Positions 17,325 through 24,573 of a stretch of 64,000 nucleotides of DNA are shown here, piece after piece. Below the pieces are notes generated by a model. It was not told the DNA's origin, ran no database searches, and saw only the letters and a program-made list of their open reading frames with translations. The DNA comes from Streptomyces bluensis (GTDB lineage: Bacteria; Actinomycetota; Actinomycetes; Streptomycetales; Streptomycetaceae): NCBI RefSeq assembly GCF_014650715.1, contig NZ_BMVM01000005.1:62001-126000 (forward strand), read 5' to 3'. Within the stretch, counting starts at the first letter, position 1. The number at the start of each line of letters is the position of its first letter. A program made the translations under genes and the position numbers.

Positions 17325-18328
17325 GAATCCGGGTACAGCAGCAGGCCGGGGCCGCCGTGAGCGGCCCCGGCGGCCCCTTGTCCGGTGAGGGTGGTCACCG
17401 AGGGTTCGTACGGCGCTTGTCCGGGCTCCAGTGCCAGGACCGCCGCCACTGGATGGTCCACCGGAGGGTCGCCGTCCGGGACAGGGAGGTCCTCGGTCAC
17501 GGGGTGCGCTGGGCGCGCCGCCCGGGACAGCAGCAGCACGCCCCAGGACGCCAGCGCCGCTCCCGTCAGGGCCAGGGGGACGCCCGTGAGGCCGGACCGC
17601 ACGTGTTCGCCCAGCAGGGACAGGCCGATCACCGAGGCGGCGACCGGATTGGCCAGGGTCACCAGGGCGAGCGGGGCGCCGAGGCCGCCCCGGTAGGCGG
17701 TCTGGGAGAGCAGCAGCCCACCCGTGGCGAAGGCCGCGACCAGCAGGGCGAGGCCGATCACCCGGATGCTCAGCAGTGAGCCCGAGCGGTCCGTCGCGGC
17801 CACCGTCACGGTCTGGGTGAGCGCCGACGCGACGCCCGAGGCGAAGCCGGACGCGGTCGCCTGCCGCAGCCCCGGCCGCGCACCCGGCCGGGCGAGCACA
17901 CCGATCACGGCGGCCGTGCCTCCGGCGACCGCGAGGGCCTCCGGCACGCTCAGTACGTCATGGGGCGCGGGGCCGGACGCGGCGACCAGGATCGCGGCGA
18001 GACCGACGAGCGTGAACGCCGTGCCCCGCCACTCCACCGCGCTGACCCGCCGCCCGGCCATCCGCGCACCCAGCGGCACCGCGGCCACCAGCGTGAGCGC
18101 ACCGAGCGGCTGCACCACGGTCAGCGGGCCGTACGTGAGGGCCACGACGTGCAGCAGCGCCCCGGACCCGTTCAGGACGACCGACCCCCACCAGGCGCCA
18201 CTGGCCAGAAGCCGCCCCACGCCCGCGTCCCCGCTCCGGGACGCGAGCCGCTCCTGCGCGACGGCCGCGGAGGCGTACGCGACGGCCGAGAACAGCGAGA
18301 GGACGACGGCGACGAGGGTGGCGCTCAT
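17321..18328 (-). CDS. DMT-superfamily (EamA-like) membrane transporter
   Basis: A 335-residue protein of about nine or ten hydrophobic helices (TLVAVVLSLFSAVAYASAAVA, VGLAAILVAASG, LLVAAFATGGLLLSQTAY, VTLANPVAASVIGLSLLGE). The pattern of two homologous halves, the second ending NPVAASVIGL, is that of drug/metabolite transporters. The C-terminal tail of about 50 residues is hydrophilic and Pro-rich. The ATG at 18328 overlaps the PAP2 gene stop by 4 bases, so the two are coupled and controlled by the operator array at 19185-19270. The exported or imported substrate is unknown. Confidence 0.82.
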   Translation of the reverse strand: MSATLVAVVLSLFSAVAYASAAVAQERLASRSGDAGVGRLLASGAWWGSVVLNGSGALLHVVALTYGPLTVVQPLGALTLVAAVPLGARMAGRRVSAVEWRGTAFTLVGLAAILVAASGPAPHDVLSVPEALAVAGGTAAVIGVLARPGARPGLRQATASGFASGVASALTQTVTVAATDRSGSLLSIRVIGLALLVAAFATGGLLLSQTAYRGGLGAPLALVTLANPVAASVIGLSLLGEHVRSGLTGVPLALTGAALASWGVLLLSRAARPAHPVTEDLPVPDGDPPVDHPVAAVLALEPGQAPYEPSVTTLTGQGAAGAAHGGPGLLLYPDS

Positions 18329-19152
18329 CGGCCCGCTCCGACCAGGACGGGCTCGTCGGCCCTGACGAGCTCCGGGGTGCGGCCGGCGGTCGTGGCCGTG
18401 CGGTGCGGCAGGTGGATCGCGGCGAGGGCGAGGCCGAGCAGGGCGGCGGCCCCGACCGCGTCGAGCCAGTAGTGGTTCGCCGTGCCGACGATCACCAGCA
18501 GGGTCACCAGCGGGTGCAGGAGCCACAGCCACCGCCAGGGGGAGCGGGCAGCGGCGATCAGGCCGACCGCGACCATCAGCGCCCAGCCGAAGTGCAGCGA
18601 CGGCATCGCCGCGAACTGGTTCGCCAGCGAGTCGGTCGCCGGGGTCGCCGAGTACACCGTGGGCCCGTACACCTGGCCGGTGTCGACGAGGCCCGAGCCG
18701 TCGAGCAGGCGCGGCGGAGCCAGCGGGAACACCAGGTGCACCAGCAGGGCGGCGCCGGTGACGGCGGCCAGGACCCGGCGGGCCCACACATAGTGCGCCG
18801 GCCGCCGCAGATAGAGCCAGACCAGGAAGGCCGCGGTGGCCGGGAAGTGAACGAGCGCGTAGTAGCTGTTCGCCAGCTGTGCGAGCCCGTCGCCGTGCAG
18901 GAGTACGGACTGCACGGTGCCCTCGTCGGGCAGGCGCAGGGCCCGCTCCCCGTCCCACACACGCTGGGCGTTGCGGAAGGCCTCGCCGGTGTGGCCGTTC
19001 GCCAGCAGCCGGCCGGACTTGTAGACGAGGAAGAGTCCCACGACGAGCAGGAGCTCACGGACGAGAGGCGGCCGCGCGGTGTCGTCGGGCGAGGCCCGGC
19101 GCCGTATGACCGCCTCCGACTCGGATCCCGCAGGCTCGGTTCGGCCATCCAT
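18325..19152 (-). CDS. PAP2-family membrane phosphatase/transferase
   Basis: A 275-residue membrane protein. Catalytic PAP2_3 motifs are visible as AAMPSLHFGWALM (PSxH) and GTANHYWLDAVGA (NHYxxD), set between hydrophobic helices; such proteins act on lipid phosphates or transfer phosphoinositol. The ATG at 19152 is preceded by a G-rich ribosome site. It is the first gene of a two-gene unit with the DMT transporter and is divergent from a TetR regulator, with an extensive repeat array between. A membrane-lipid-linked export or remodelling role is an inference. Confidence 0.85.
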   Translation of the reverse strand: MDGRTEPAGSESEAVIRRRASPDDTARPPLVRELLLVVGLFLVYKSGRLLANGHTGEAFRNAQRVWDGERALRLPDEGTVQSVLLHGDGLAQLANSYYALVHFPATAAFLVWLYLRRPAHYVWARRVLAAVTGAALLVHLVFPLAPPRLLDGSGLVDTGQVYGPTVYSATPATDSLANQFAAMPSLHFGWALMVAVGLIAAARSPWRWLWLLHPLVTLLVIVGTANHYWLDAVGAAALLGLALAAIHLPHRTATTAGRTPELVRADEPVLVGAGR

Positions 19153-19184
19153 CCCCCGGCCCCTTTGCTGACGTCGTACTGGAT

Positions 19185-19270
19185 CACCGATACGCGAACG
19201 TACCGATACGGTTGTGTACCGAAACGCCACTGTACCGATACGAGGCCGTTTCGGTACAGTGGCGTATCGC
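19185..19270. promoter_or_regulatory. Phased operator array: four direct and two inverted 10-base half-sites, 16-base period
   Basis: The direct sites are CACCGATACG (19185), TACCGATACG (19201), TACCGAAACG (19217) and TACCGATACG (19233), spaced exactly 16 bases. The inverted sites are CGTTTCGGTA (19247) and a diverged CGTATCGC (19263), again 16 apart. Sites at 19233 and 19247 form a 24-base inverted repeat inside a larger near-palindrome (19225-19264, 17 of 20 pairs). The array lies in the promoter region shared by the TetR gene and the PAP2/DMT pair. Confidence 0.85.
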
Positions 19271-19350
19271 TCTACACTGTGTGAGACGGACCACCGATCA
19301 AGACCGCGGATCACGGCCCCGAGCCGAGAAGAGATCACGAGGGAGAGAGC

Positions 19351-20019
19351 ATGACGTCGCAGGCAGCGGACGGACCGGAGACGGTCGCCGCCTCGCGCCG
19401 CTCCAAGATCACGCCCGAGCGTGAGCAGGAGTTCTTCGACGCCGTGCTCGACCAGATCCGCGAGTGCGGTTACGACGCCGTGAGCATGGAGGGCGTGGCC
19501 GCGAGCACACGGTGCAGCAAGTCCACGCTGTACCGGCAGTGGAAGACGAAGCCGCAGTTCGTCGCGGCCGCGCTACGGGCCCACAGCCGTCCGCGGTTCG
19601 CCGACATCGACACCGGCTCGCTCGCCGGGGACCTGCGCGAGGTGGCGGTGCGCGCCGGGGCGGGCGGGTTCGGCCGTGACGCCCGGCTCCTCCATGGGCT
19701 CGCCCACGCCATCACACAGGACGAGTGCCTGCGGCGGGCGATGCGTGACGCGTTCGTCGAGCCGGAGATCGCCGGTCTCCGCAAGCTCCTCGCCCGCGCG
19801 GTCGCCCGGGGCGAGATCGCCGCGGACAATCCCGCGATGGAATACGTGCCCGCGCAGATCCTCGGTGTGGTGCGGTCCCGCCCGCTCCTGGAGGGCCGGG
19901 ACGCGGACGAGGCCTATCTGACCCGCTTCATCGAGGCCGCCGTCCTCCCGGCGCTCGGAGTGGGCGCCGGGCCGCCGGGCGGCACGCCCTCAGAGCGCGG
20001 GCCGTCGTCCGAGGGTTGA
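19351..20019 (+). CDS. TetR family transcriptional regulator
   Basis: A 222-residue repressor. The N-terminal helix-turn-helix is EQEFFDAVLDQIRECGYDAVSMEGVA followed by STRCSKSTLYRQWKTK, the TetR recognition helix. The C-terminal ligand domain is variable, as usual, and ends in a disordered Pro/Gly tail. The ATG at 19351 has GAGGGAG upstream. The gene is divergent from the PAP2/DMT pair, and six half-sites lie between the starts. It probably represses both directions, with an efflux or lipid-related ligand as inducer. Confidence 0.93.
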   Translation: MTSQAADGPETVAASRRSKITPEREQEFFDAVLDQIRECGYDAVSMEGVAASTRCSKSTLYRQWKTKPQFVAAALRAHSRPRFADIDTGSLAGDLREVAVRAGAGGFGRDARLLHGLAHAITQDECLRRAMRDAFVEPEIAGLRKLLARAVARGEIAADNPAMEYVPAQILGVVRSRPLLEGRDADEAYLTRFIEAAVLPALGVGAGPPGGTPSERGPSSEG

Positions 20020-20072
20020 CCGGACGCCGGCCCGACCGCGCCGCACCGTGGGGACGGGGGCGGCGCACTCCC

Positions 20073-20119
20073 CGGCCGGGTGGGGTCCCTCTGGAGCGGA
20101 GGGGGACTCCACCCGGCCG
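20073..20119. terminator. Bidirectional hairpin between convergent genes
   Basis: The left arm CGGCCGGGTGG-GG-TCCC pairs with the right arm GGGGACTCCACCCGGCCG with a short interruption. It lies between the ends of the TetR gene (20019) and the DUF2510 gene (20165), which face each other. Confidence 0.7.
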
Positions 20120-20164
20120 ACGGGCTCTCCCGGACGAGGTACCTCGGGCCAGGGGGCCCGGGGG

Positions 20165-21145
20165 TCAGACGTCCTGGCCGTTGCCGCCGCCCGACATCTT
20201 CTTGATGCCCTTGGTGATGTCGTCGATGACGGACTGCTTCGGTGCCTTGGAGCCGACGTCGATGCCGAAGCGGATCACCACGAGCCGGTCGGGGCCGGCG
20301 GGCGCGGGGAACGCGACCGACTGGACGTAGCCGTCGTCGCCCTCGCTCGTGGCGACCTTCCAGCGCACCAGATAGCCCTTCTCGCCGGCCACGGTCACCG
20401 CCTCGGAGGCCAGCTCGTCGTGCGAGGTGATCTCCCCGTACGCCGTACCGCCGTAGGCCTCCTCGGCGTTCTTCTCGATGTCCGCCTTCGCGGCGGCCTC
20501 GGCCGTGGTGGCGTTCAGCTCCAGCGCCTCGGCGGGTGCGGAGTACGCGCCGCCGCGCGTGCAGGTCTTCGAGGTGTCGCCGGGGCACTTGTACGAGTCC
20601 TCGGTCGTGACCTGCACGCCCACCCCGAGCGATACGGCGGTCCAGTCGTCGGGCACGGGGATCCCGATGCCGTTGACCGGGTCGACGGCGTACCCGTCCA
20701 CGATCCGGGGCTGCGCGGACTCACCGGGCCCCGGGCCCTGACCGTCCGGGCCCCCGGAGCCGCCGCCGGGACCGCCCTGACCGTCGCCCGGGTCGTTCTG
20801 CCGTCCGGGACTCCGCGAACTGGCCGTGTTCCCGTTCCCGTCGTCCTTGGTGAGGGCGTACACGCCCACGCCGATGCTCGCCAGGACGGCCGCGGCCACG
20901 GCGACGGCGATGCCCGTGCGCAGCCCGCGCCGCGCAGGGGCGGGCGGGTACGCCGGGTACGGTGCCATGGCCCCCGGGTACGCCCCCGCGGGCGGCACCT
21001 GCGTCGGGGGACCCCATGCGGCGGACGGTTCCGCGGGCCGTATCCGGTCCGTCCACGCCTTGCCGTCCCACCAGCGCTCGGTGGCGGGGCCGTCACTTGT
21101 CTGCCCGGGGTCGGGGTACCAGCCGGGGGGAGTCTCCTGCGTCAT
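20165..21145 (-). CDS. DUF2510 domain membrane-anchored protein
   Basis: A 326-residue protein. An N-terminal DUF2510 motif (TPPGWYPDPG...ERWWDGKAWTDRI, residues 4-36) is followed by a Pro/Ala linker, one transmembrane helix (GIAVAVAAAVLASIGVGVYAL, about 76-96), a Gly/Asp/Pro-rich extracellular linker, and a C-terminal domain (about 150-326) with two Cys (CPGDTSKTC) likely disulphide-bonded outside the cell. The topology is cytoplasmic DUF2510 and extracellular domain. Function is unknown; such proteins are frequent and lineage-specific in Streptomyces. It is monocistronic, converging on the TetR gene. Confidence 0.8.
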   Translation of the reverse strand: MTQETPPGWYPDPGQTSDGPATERWWDGKAWTDRIRPAEPSAAWGPPTQVPPAGAYPGAMAPYPAYPPAPARRGLRTGIAVAVAAAVLASIGVGVYALTKDDGNGNTASSRSPGRQNDPGDGQGGPGGGSGGPDGQGPGPGESAQPRIVDGYAVDPVNGIGIPVPDDWTAVSLGVGVQVTTEDSYKCPGDTSKTCTRGGAYSAPAEALELNATTAEAAAKADIEKNAEEAYGGTAYGEITSHDELASEAVTVAGEKGYLVRWKVATSEGDDGYVQSVAFPAPAGPDRLVVIRFGIDVGSKAPKQSVIDDITKGIKKMSGGGNGQDV

Positions 21146-21192
21146 GGGGTCACGGTATGAGGTGAGCGTGAAAGACGGATGAGAAGGGCCCG

Positions 21193-22386
21193 TTACGGTC
21201 GTTCACCGGGTCGGACATCCCGCTCGCACACCATCCGCACCGGCCCCCGCTCGACACCGCCCGCCGACGGCGCCCCTCCGGGAAACCCCCGACGCCCCGG
21301 CGTCACCGACCCCAGCAGGCTCGCGCGCCGTGCCCCGGTGCTCGTCGGACAGGTGCCCGGCAGCCCGTGCACGGTCAGAAAGCCCAGCACCGCGAAGGCG
21401 TACGCCTCCTTCGCGGCGGACGGCAACCCCAGCACCTCGGAGGTGCGCACCGGCACACCGCCCAACGCGTCGCCCAGCATCCCCATCAGGACCGGATTGC
21501 GGGTGCCGCCCCCGGAGGCGATCACCTCCGTGGCGTGCACGGCCCGGACGGCGTCGGCGACCGTGCGCGCGGTGAGCCGGGTGAGCGTCGAGACCACGTC
21601 CTCCGGCCGCAGCCCGGGGAAACCGGCGAGCGCCTCGCGCAGATAGCCCGCGTGGAACAGCTCCTTGCCCGTCGTCCTGGGCGCGGGCAGCGCGTAGTAC
21701 GGCTCGTCGAGGAGCCGGGCCAGCAGCGGCTCGTGCACGGTGCCCCGCGCGGCCAGGGCGCCGTCCACGTCGTACGGCAGGCGCCCGCCGGTGATGTCAC
21801 GGACGGCCGCGTCGATGAGGGCGCCCGCCGGACCGGTGTCGAAGGCCGTGCCGTCGGGTGCGGTGAGGTTGGCGATGCCGCCGAGGTTCAGCGCGACCGG
21901 TGTGCCCGGACGGCCCCGCAGCAACAGCAGGTCGACCAGGCTCACCAGGGGCGCGCCCTGGCCGCCCGCGGCGATGTCGCGCGGCCGGAAGTCGGCGACC
22001 ACGGGCAGCCCCGTCGCCTCCGCGATCCAGGCGGGCTGACCGATCTGGAGGGTGCCGTGCACGGTGCCCCCGTCGGCCCAGTGGTACACGGTCTGCCCGT
22101 GCGAGGCGACCAACTCGGCCCGCCCGTCGCAGAGCCGGCCGTTCGCGTGCAGCGCGGCCGCCGCGAAGGCCTGCCCGATCCGTGTGTCCAGGCGGCACAC
22201 CTCGGCCAGGGTGGTGGTCGCCGGGGGGAGGGCCGCGGCGAGCGACTTCCGCAGCGCGTCGTCGTACGGTTCGCTGACCAGCCCGAGTGGCTTCAGCGTG
22301 AGGGTGTCCCCGTCGAGGCGCAGATCCGCGGCCGCCGCGTCGATCGCGTCGTACGACGTGCCCGACATCAGACCGATCACCCGCAT
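21193..22386 (-). CDS. anmK: Anhydro-N-acetylmuramic acid kinase
   Basis: A 397-residue cytoplasmic kinase of the ASKHA fold that phosphorylates and opens 1,6-anhydroMurNAc during peptidoglycan recycling. Diagnostic stretches: MRVIGLMSGTSYDAIDAA at the N-terminus, VASHGQTVYH, ADFRPRDIAAGGQGAPLV, NLGGIANLT and ASGGGTRNPVLM. The length is close to the family norm, with about 30 extra C-terminal residues. The start is ATG at 22386. A 17-base tandem repeat duplicates its ribosome site and start (see 22384-22433), so short coupled reading frames precede it. It is 37 bases after the MFS gene on the same strand. Confidence 0.93.
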   Translation of the reverse strand: MRVIGLMSGTSYDAIDAAAADLRLDGDTLTLKPLGLVSEPYDDALRKSLAAALPPATTTLAEVCRLDTRIGQAFAAAALHANGRLCDGRAELVASHGQTVYHWADGGTVHGTLQIGQPAWIAEATGLPVVADFRPRDIAAGGQGAPLVSLVDLLLLRGRPGTPVALNLGGIANLTAPDGTAFDTGPAGALIDAAVRDITGGRLPYDVDGALAARGTVHEPLLARLLDEPYYALPAPRTTGKELFHAGYLREALAGFPGLRPEDVVSTLTRLTARTVADAVRAVHATEVIASGGGTRNPVLMGMLGDALGGVPVRTSEVLGLPSAAKEAYAFAVLGFLTVHGLPGTCPTSTGARRASLLGSVTPGRRGFPGGAPSAGGVERGPVRMVCERDVRPGERP

Positions 22387-22433
22387 CCCTCAGCCACCCT
22401 CATCCCTCAGCCACCCTCATCCCTCAACTCCCT
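22384..22433 (-). repeat. Tandem 17-base repeat duplicating the anmK ribosome site and start codon
   Basis: Nearly three copies of a 17-base unit start at 22384, 22401 and 22418. On the coding strand each copy reads GAGGGATG, so three successive ribosome-site/ATG pairs occur. The first two ATGs open mini-frames MRVAEG and MRVAEGCG, ending over or just after the next start. The third ATG is anmK. Confidence 0.85.
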
Positions 22434-23725
22434 TGCCGGGAGCGGTCTCCGCGCGGCGTCAGCAGCGCCAGCGCGCTCACCGCGCACGTCACCGCCGCGT
22501 AGTACCCCGGGATGTCCGCGTTCCCCGTGCGCTCGATCGTCTCGGTGATGACGAGTCCCGCGCAGCCCGAGAACACGGCGTTGGACAGGGCGTAGGCGAG
22601 TCCCAGGCCCGTGTAGCGGACGTTCGTCGGGAAGAGTTCGGAGAGCATCGCCGGGCCGGGCCCCGCCATCAGACCGACGACCGCCCCCGCCACGAACACG
22701 GCCGCGCCCTTCACCGCCGTCGACGTCCCCGTGTCCTGGAGGAGATGGAGGAGCGGCAACGCCAGGACCGTCACCATCAGCGCGCCCGTCAGCATCACCG
22801 GCCGCCGCCCGACCCGGTCGCTGAGCCACCCGGCGGGGACGATCGTGACCGCGAAGCCGAGGTTCGCCAGCACCGTGGCCACGAGGGCCTGCTGGAAGGT
22901 CGCGTTCAGACTGCTCTGCAGATACGAGGGCAGCACCACGAGGAAGGTGTAACCGGCCGCCGCCCAGCCCATGATCCGTCCGGCGCCGAGCGCGATGCCC
23001 CGGGCGACCTCCCGTGCCGGCGGGCGCTCGGCCGACCGTTCCTCCCGGAAGGCCGGCGTCTCGTCCAGCCGCAGGCGCAGCCACAGTGCGCCGAGGCCCA
23101 GCGGCAGCGTCAGCAGGAACGGCAGCCGCCAGCCCCAGGAGCTCAGCTCCTCCGTGGTGAGGAGTGTCGCCAGGAGGGCCGCCGCCCCGGCTCCGCCGAG
23201 CAGTCCGAGCGCCACCGTGAACGACTGCCACGACCCGTACAGCCCCCGCTTCCCCGGCGGTGCGAACTCCGTCATCACCGACACCGCGCCGCCGAACTCC
23301 CCGCCTGCGGACAGCCCCTGGAGCACCCGCAGGAACGTGAGCAGCCACGGGGCGAGGGCGCCGGCGGTGGCGTACGTGGGCAGTGCGCCGATCAGTGTCG
23401 TCGCGCCCGTCATCAGCAGGACGGCCAGGATCAGCACCGGACGGCGTCCGATCCGGTCACCGAGACGGCCGAACAGCGCCGCGCCCACCGGCCGGAAGAA
23501 GAACGCGAGCGCGAACGACGCGTACGTCTTGACCAGGCCCTCGATCTCGCTGCCGCCCTCGGGTGTGAAGAAGCGGGCCGCGATGATCGTGGCGAAGTAG
23601 CCGTAGACGCCGAACTCGTACCACTCGATGAAGTTGCCCACCGACCCCGCGAACAGCGCCCGGCGGGACTGTGCGGGCCGGGTGGCGGTCTGCTGGTCCG
23701 GGCCGTGCTCGGGGGCGGCCGTCAT
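22424..23725 (-). CDS. MFS transporter, metabolite:H+ symporter (MHS/KgtP-ShiA-like)
   Basis: A 433-residue permease of about twelve helices. The start region ALFAGSVGNFIEWYEFGVYGY is the MHS-subfamily signature (GNxxExYDFxxYG), and GRLGDRIGRRPVLI is the MFS loop 2-3 motif. RVLQGLSAGGEFGGA is another MHS hallmark. Family members import carboxylates such as alpha-ketoglutarate, shikimate or aromatic acids by proton symport. It follows pcaD on the same strand but after an 80-base gap with its own promoter-like sequence and inverted repeat. An aromatic-acid uptake role is attractive but not shown. Confidence 0.88.
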   Translation of the reverse strand: MTAAPEHGPDQQTATRPAQSRRALFAGSVGNFIEWYEFGVYGYFATIIAARFFTPEGGSEIEGLVKTYASFALAFFFRPVGAALFGRLGDRIGRRPVLILAVLLMTGATTLIGALPTYATAGALAPWLLTFLRVLQGLSAGGEFGGAVSVMTEFAPPGKRGLYGSWQSFTVALGLLGGAGAAALLATLLTTEELSSWGWRLPFLLTLPLGLGALWLRLRLDETPAFREERSAERPPAREVARGIALGAGRIMGWAAAGYTFLVVLPSYLQSSLNATFQQALVATVLANLGFAVTIVPAGWLSDRVGRRPVMLTGALMVTVLALPLLHLLQDTGTSTAVKGAAVFVAGAVVGLMAGPGPAMLSELFPTNVRYTGLGLAYALSNAVFSGCAGLVITETIERTGNADIPGYYAAVTCAVSALALLTPRGDRSRQGS

Positions 23726-23761
23726 GCCGGTTCCTTCCGGGAGCGGGAGACCGAACGATGT

Positions 23762-23808
23762 TGAAAGTTAGCTTCAGCGCAGTGGCTGTCGACTGTCAAT
23801 AACTTTCA
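23762..23808 (-). promoter_or_regulatory. Inverted repeat and promoter-like sequence before the MFS gene
   Basis: TGAAAGTTA (23762-23770) and its exact inverse TAACTTTCA (23800-23808) flank 29 bases. On the minus strand TTGACA (23794-23799) is a perfect -35 box, but no strong -10 stands out at 17-18 bases. The outer arm coincides with the pcaD stop codon. This suggests separate, operator-controlled transcription of the MFS gene. Confidence 0.55.
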
Positions 23809-24573
23809 CCAGGGCGGGCCTCCCGAGAGATGGGTCCTCAGCGCGGTCAGGACCGCCTGCGGGCACTGCGCGGGCGCCAGGTGCGAGGCGCCGGGGATCT
23901 CGACCAGGGCCGAGCCCGGTACCGCGTCTGTGATCTCCCGCAGGTGCGCGGGCGGTGTCGCGGGGTCCTCGCGGCCCGCGACGAGCAGGGTGCGCACGGT
24001 GATGTCGGGGAGACGGTCCCGGAGGTCGAACGCGGCCAGCGCGTCACAGCACGCGGCGTACGCGTCCGGGTCTGCTTCGCGGTGGTCGGCCACCAGTTCG
24101 GGCACCGTGAAACCGGGGGTGAACCAACGGGAGTTCGCCGACTCCGCGAGCCCTGCCAGCCCCTCGCGGCGCACCAGCGCGGCCCGCTCCTCCCACGGCT
24201 TGGAACCGCCGAAGTGGGCGGAGGAACAGATCACGGCGAGCGCCGACAGCCGCTCCGGGTGATGGACCGCCAGGTGCAGGCCCACGGCGCCGCCCAGGGA
24301 CACGCCCGCGTACGCGAACCGCTCGATGCCGAGGGAGTCGGCGAGCGCGAGCACCAGGCCCGCCAGATCGCCGACCGTGGCCCCCGGTCGGATGAGGTCC
24401 GCCGCCGAACCGCCGTGCCCCGGCAGGTCCCAGCGCACGACCCGGTGCGTCACGGACAGGTCGGGCGCGACCTTGTCCCACAGCGCGGTGGACGTGCCGA
24501 GGGAGGGGCCCAGCAGCAGCGGGGGAGCGGTGGTGGAACCCTCGGCGCGGTGGTTGAGCAGCTCACTGGTCAA
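23806..24573 (-). CDS. pcaD: 3-oxoadipate enol-lactonase, stand-alone (no PcaC domain)
   Basis: A 255-residue alpha/beta hydrolase that opens 3-oxoadipate enol-lactone to 3-oxoadipate. Seen: VVRWDLPGHGGS (oxyanion region), nucleophile elbow YAGVSLGGAVGLHLAV, acid in LVAGREDPATPP, and catalytic His in IPGASHLAPAQCP. The start is TTG at 24573 with GGAG six bases upstream, overlapping the pcaB stop (TTGA). Many Streptomyces carry a longer PcaL here, with a carboxymuconolactone decarboxylase (PcaC) domain fused at the C-terminus. This protein ends at THLSGGPPW just where that domain would begin, and no pcaC follows. Confidence 0.9.
   Translation of the reverse strand: MTSELLNHRAEGSTTAPPLLLGPSLGTSTALWDKVAPDLSVTHRVVRWDLPGHGGSAADLIRPGATVGDLAGLVLALADSLGIERFAYAGVSLGGAVGLHLAVHHPERLSALAVICSSAHFGGSKPWEERAALVRREGLAGLAESANSRWFTPGFTVPELVADHREADPDAYAACCDALAAFDLRDRLPDITVRTLLVAGREDPATPPAHLREITDAVPGSALVEIPGASHLAPAQCPQAVLTALRTHLSGGPPW

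Noticed and set aside
19185..19270. Evenly spaced repeats considered as a CRISPR array
   Set aside because: Units are 10 bases with 6-base gaps and inverted copies; far too short for CRISPR repeats and spacers, and no cas genes are present.
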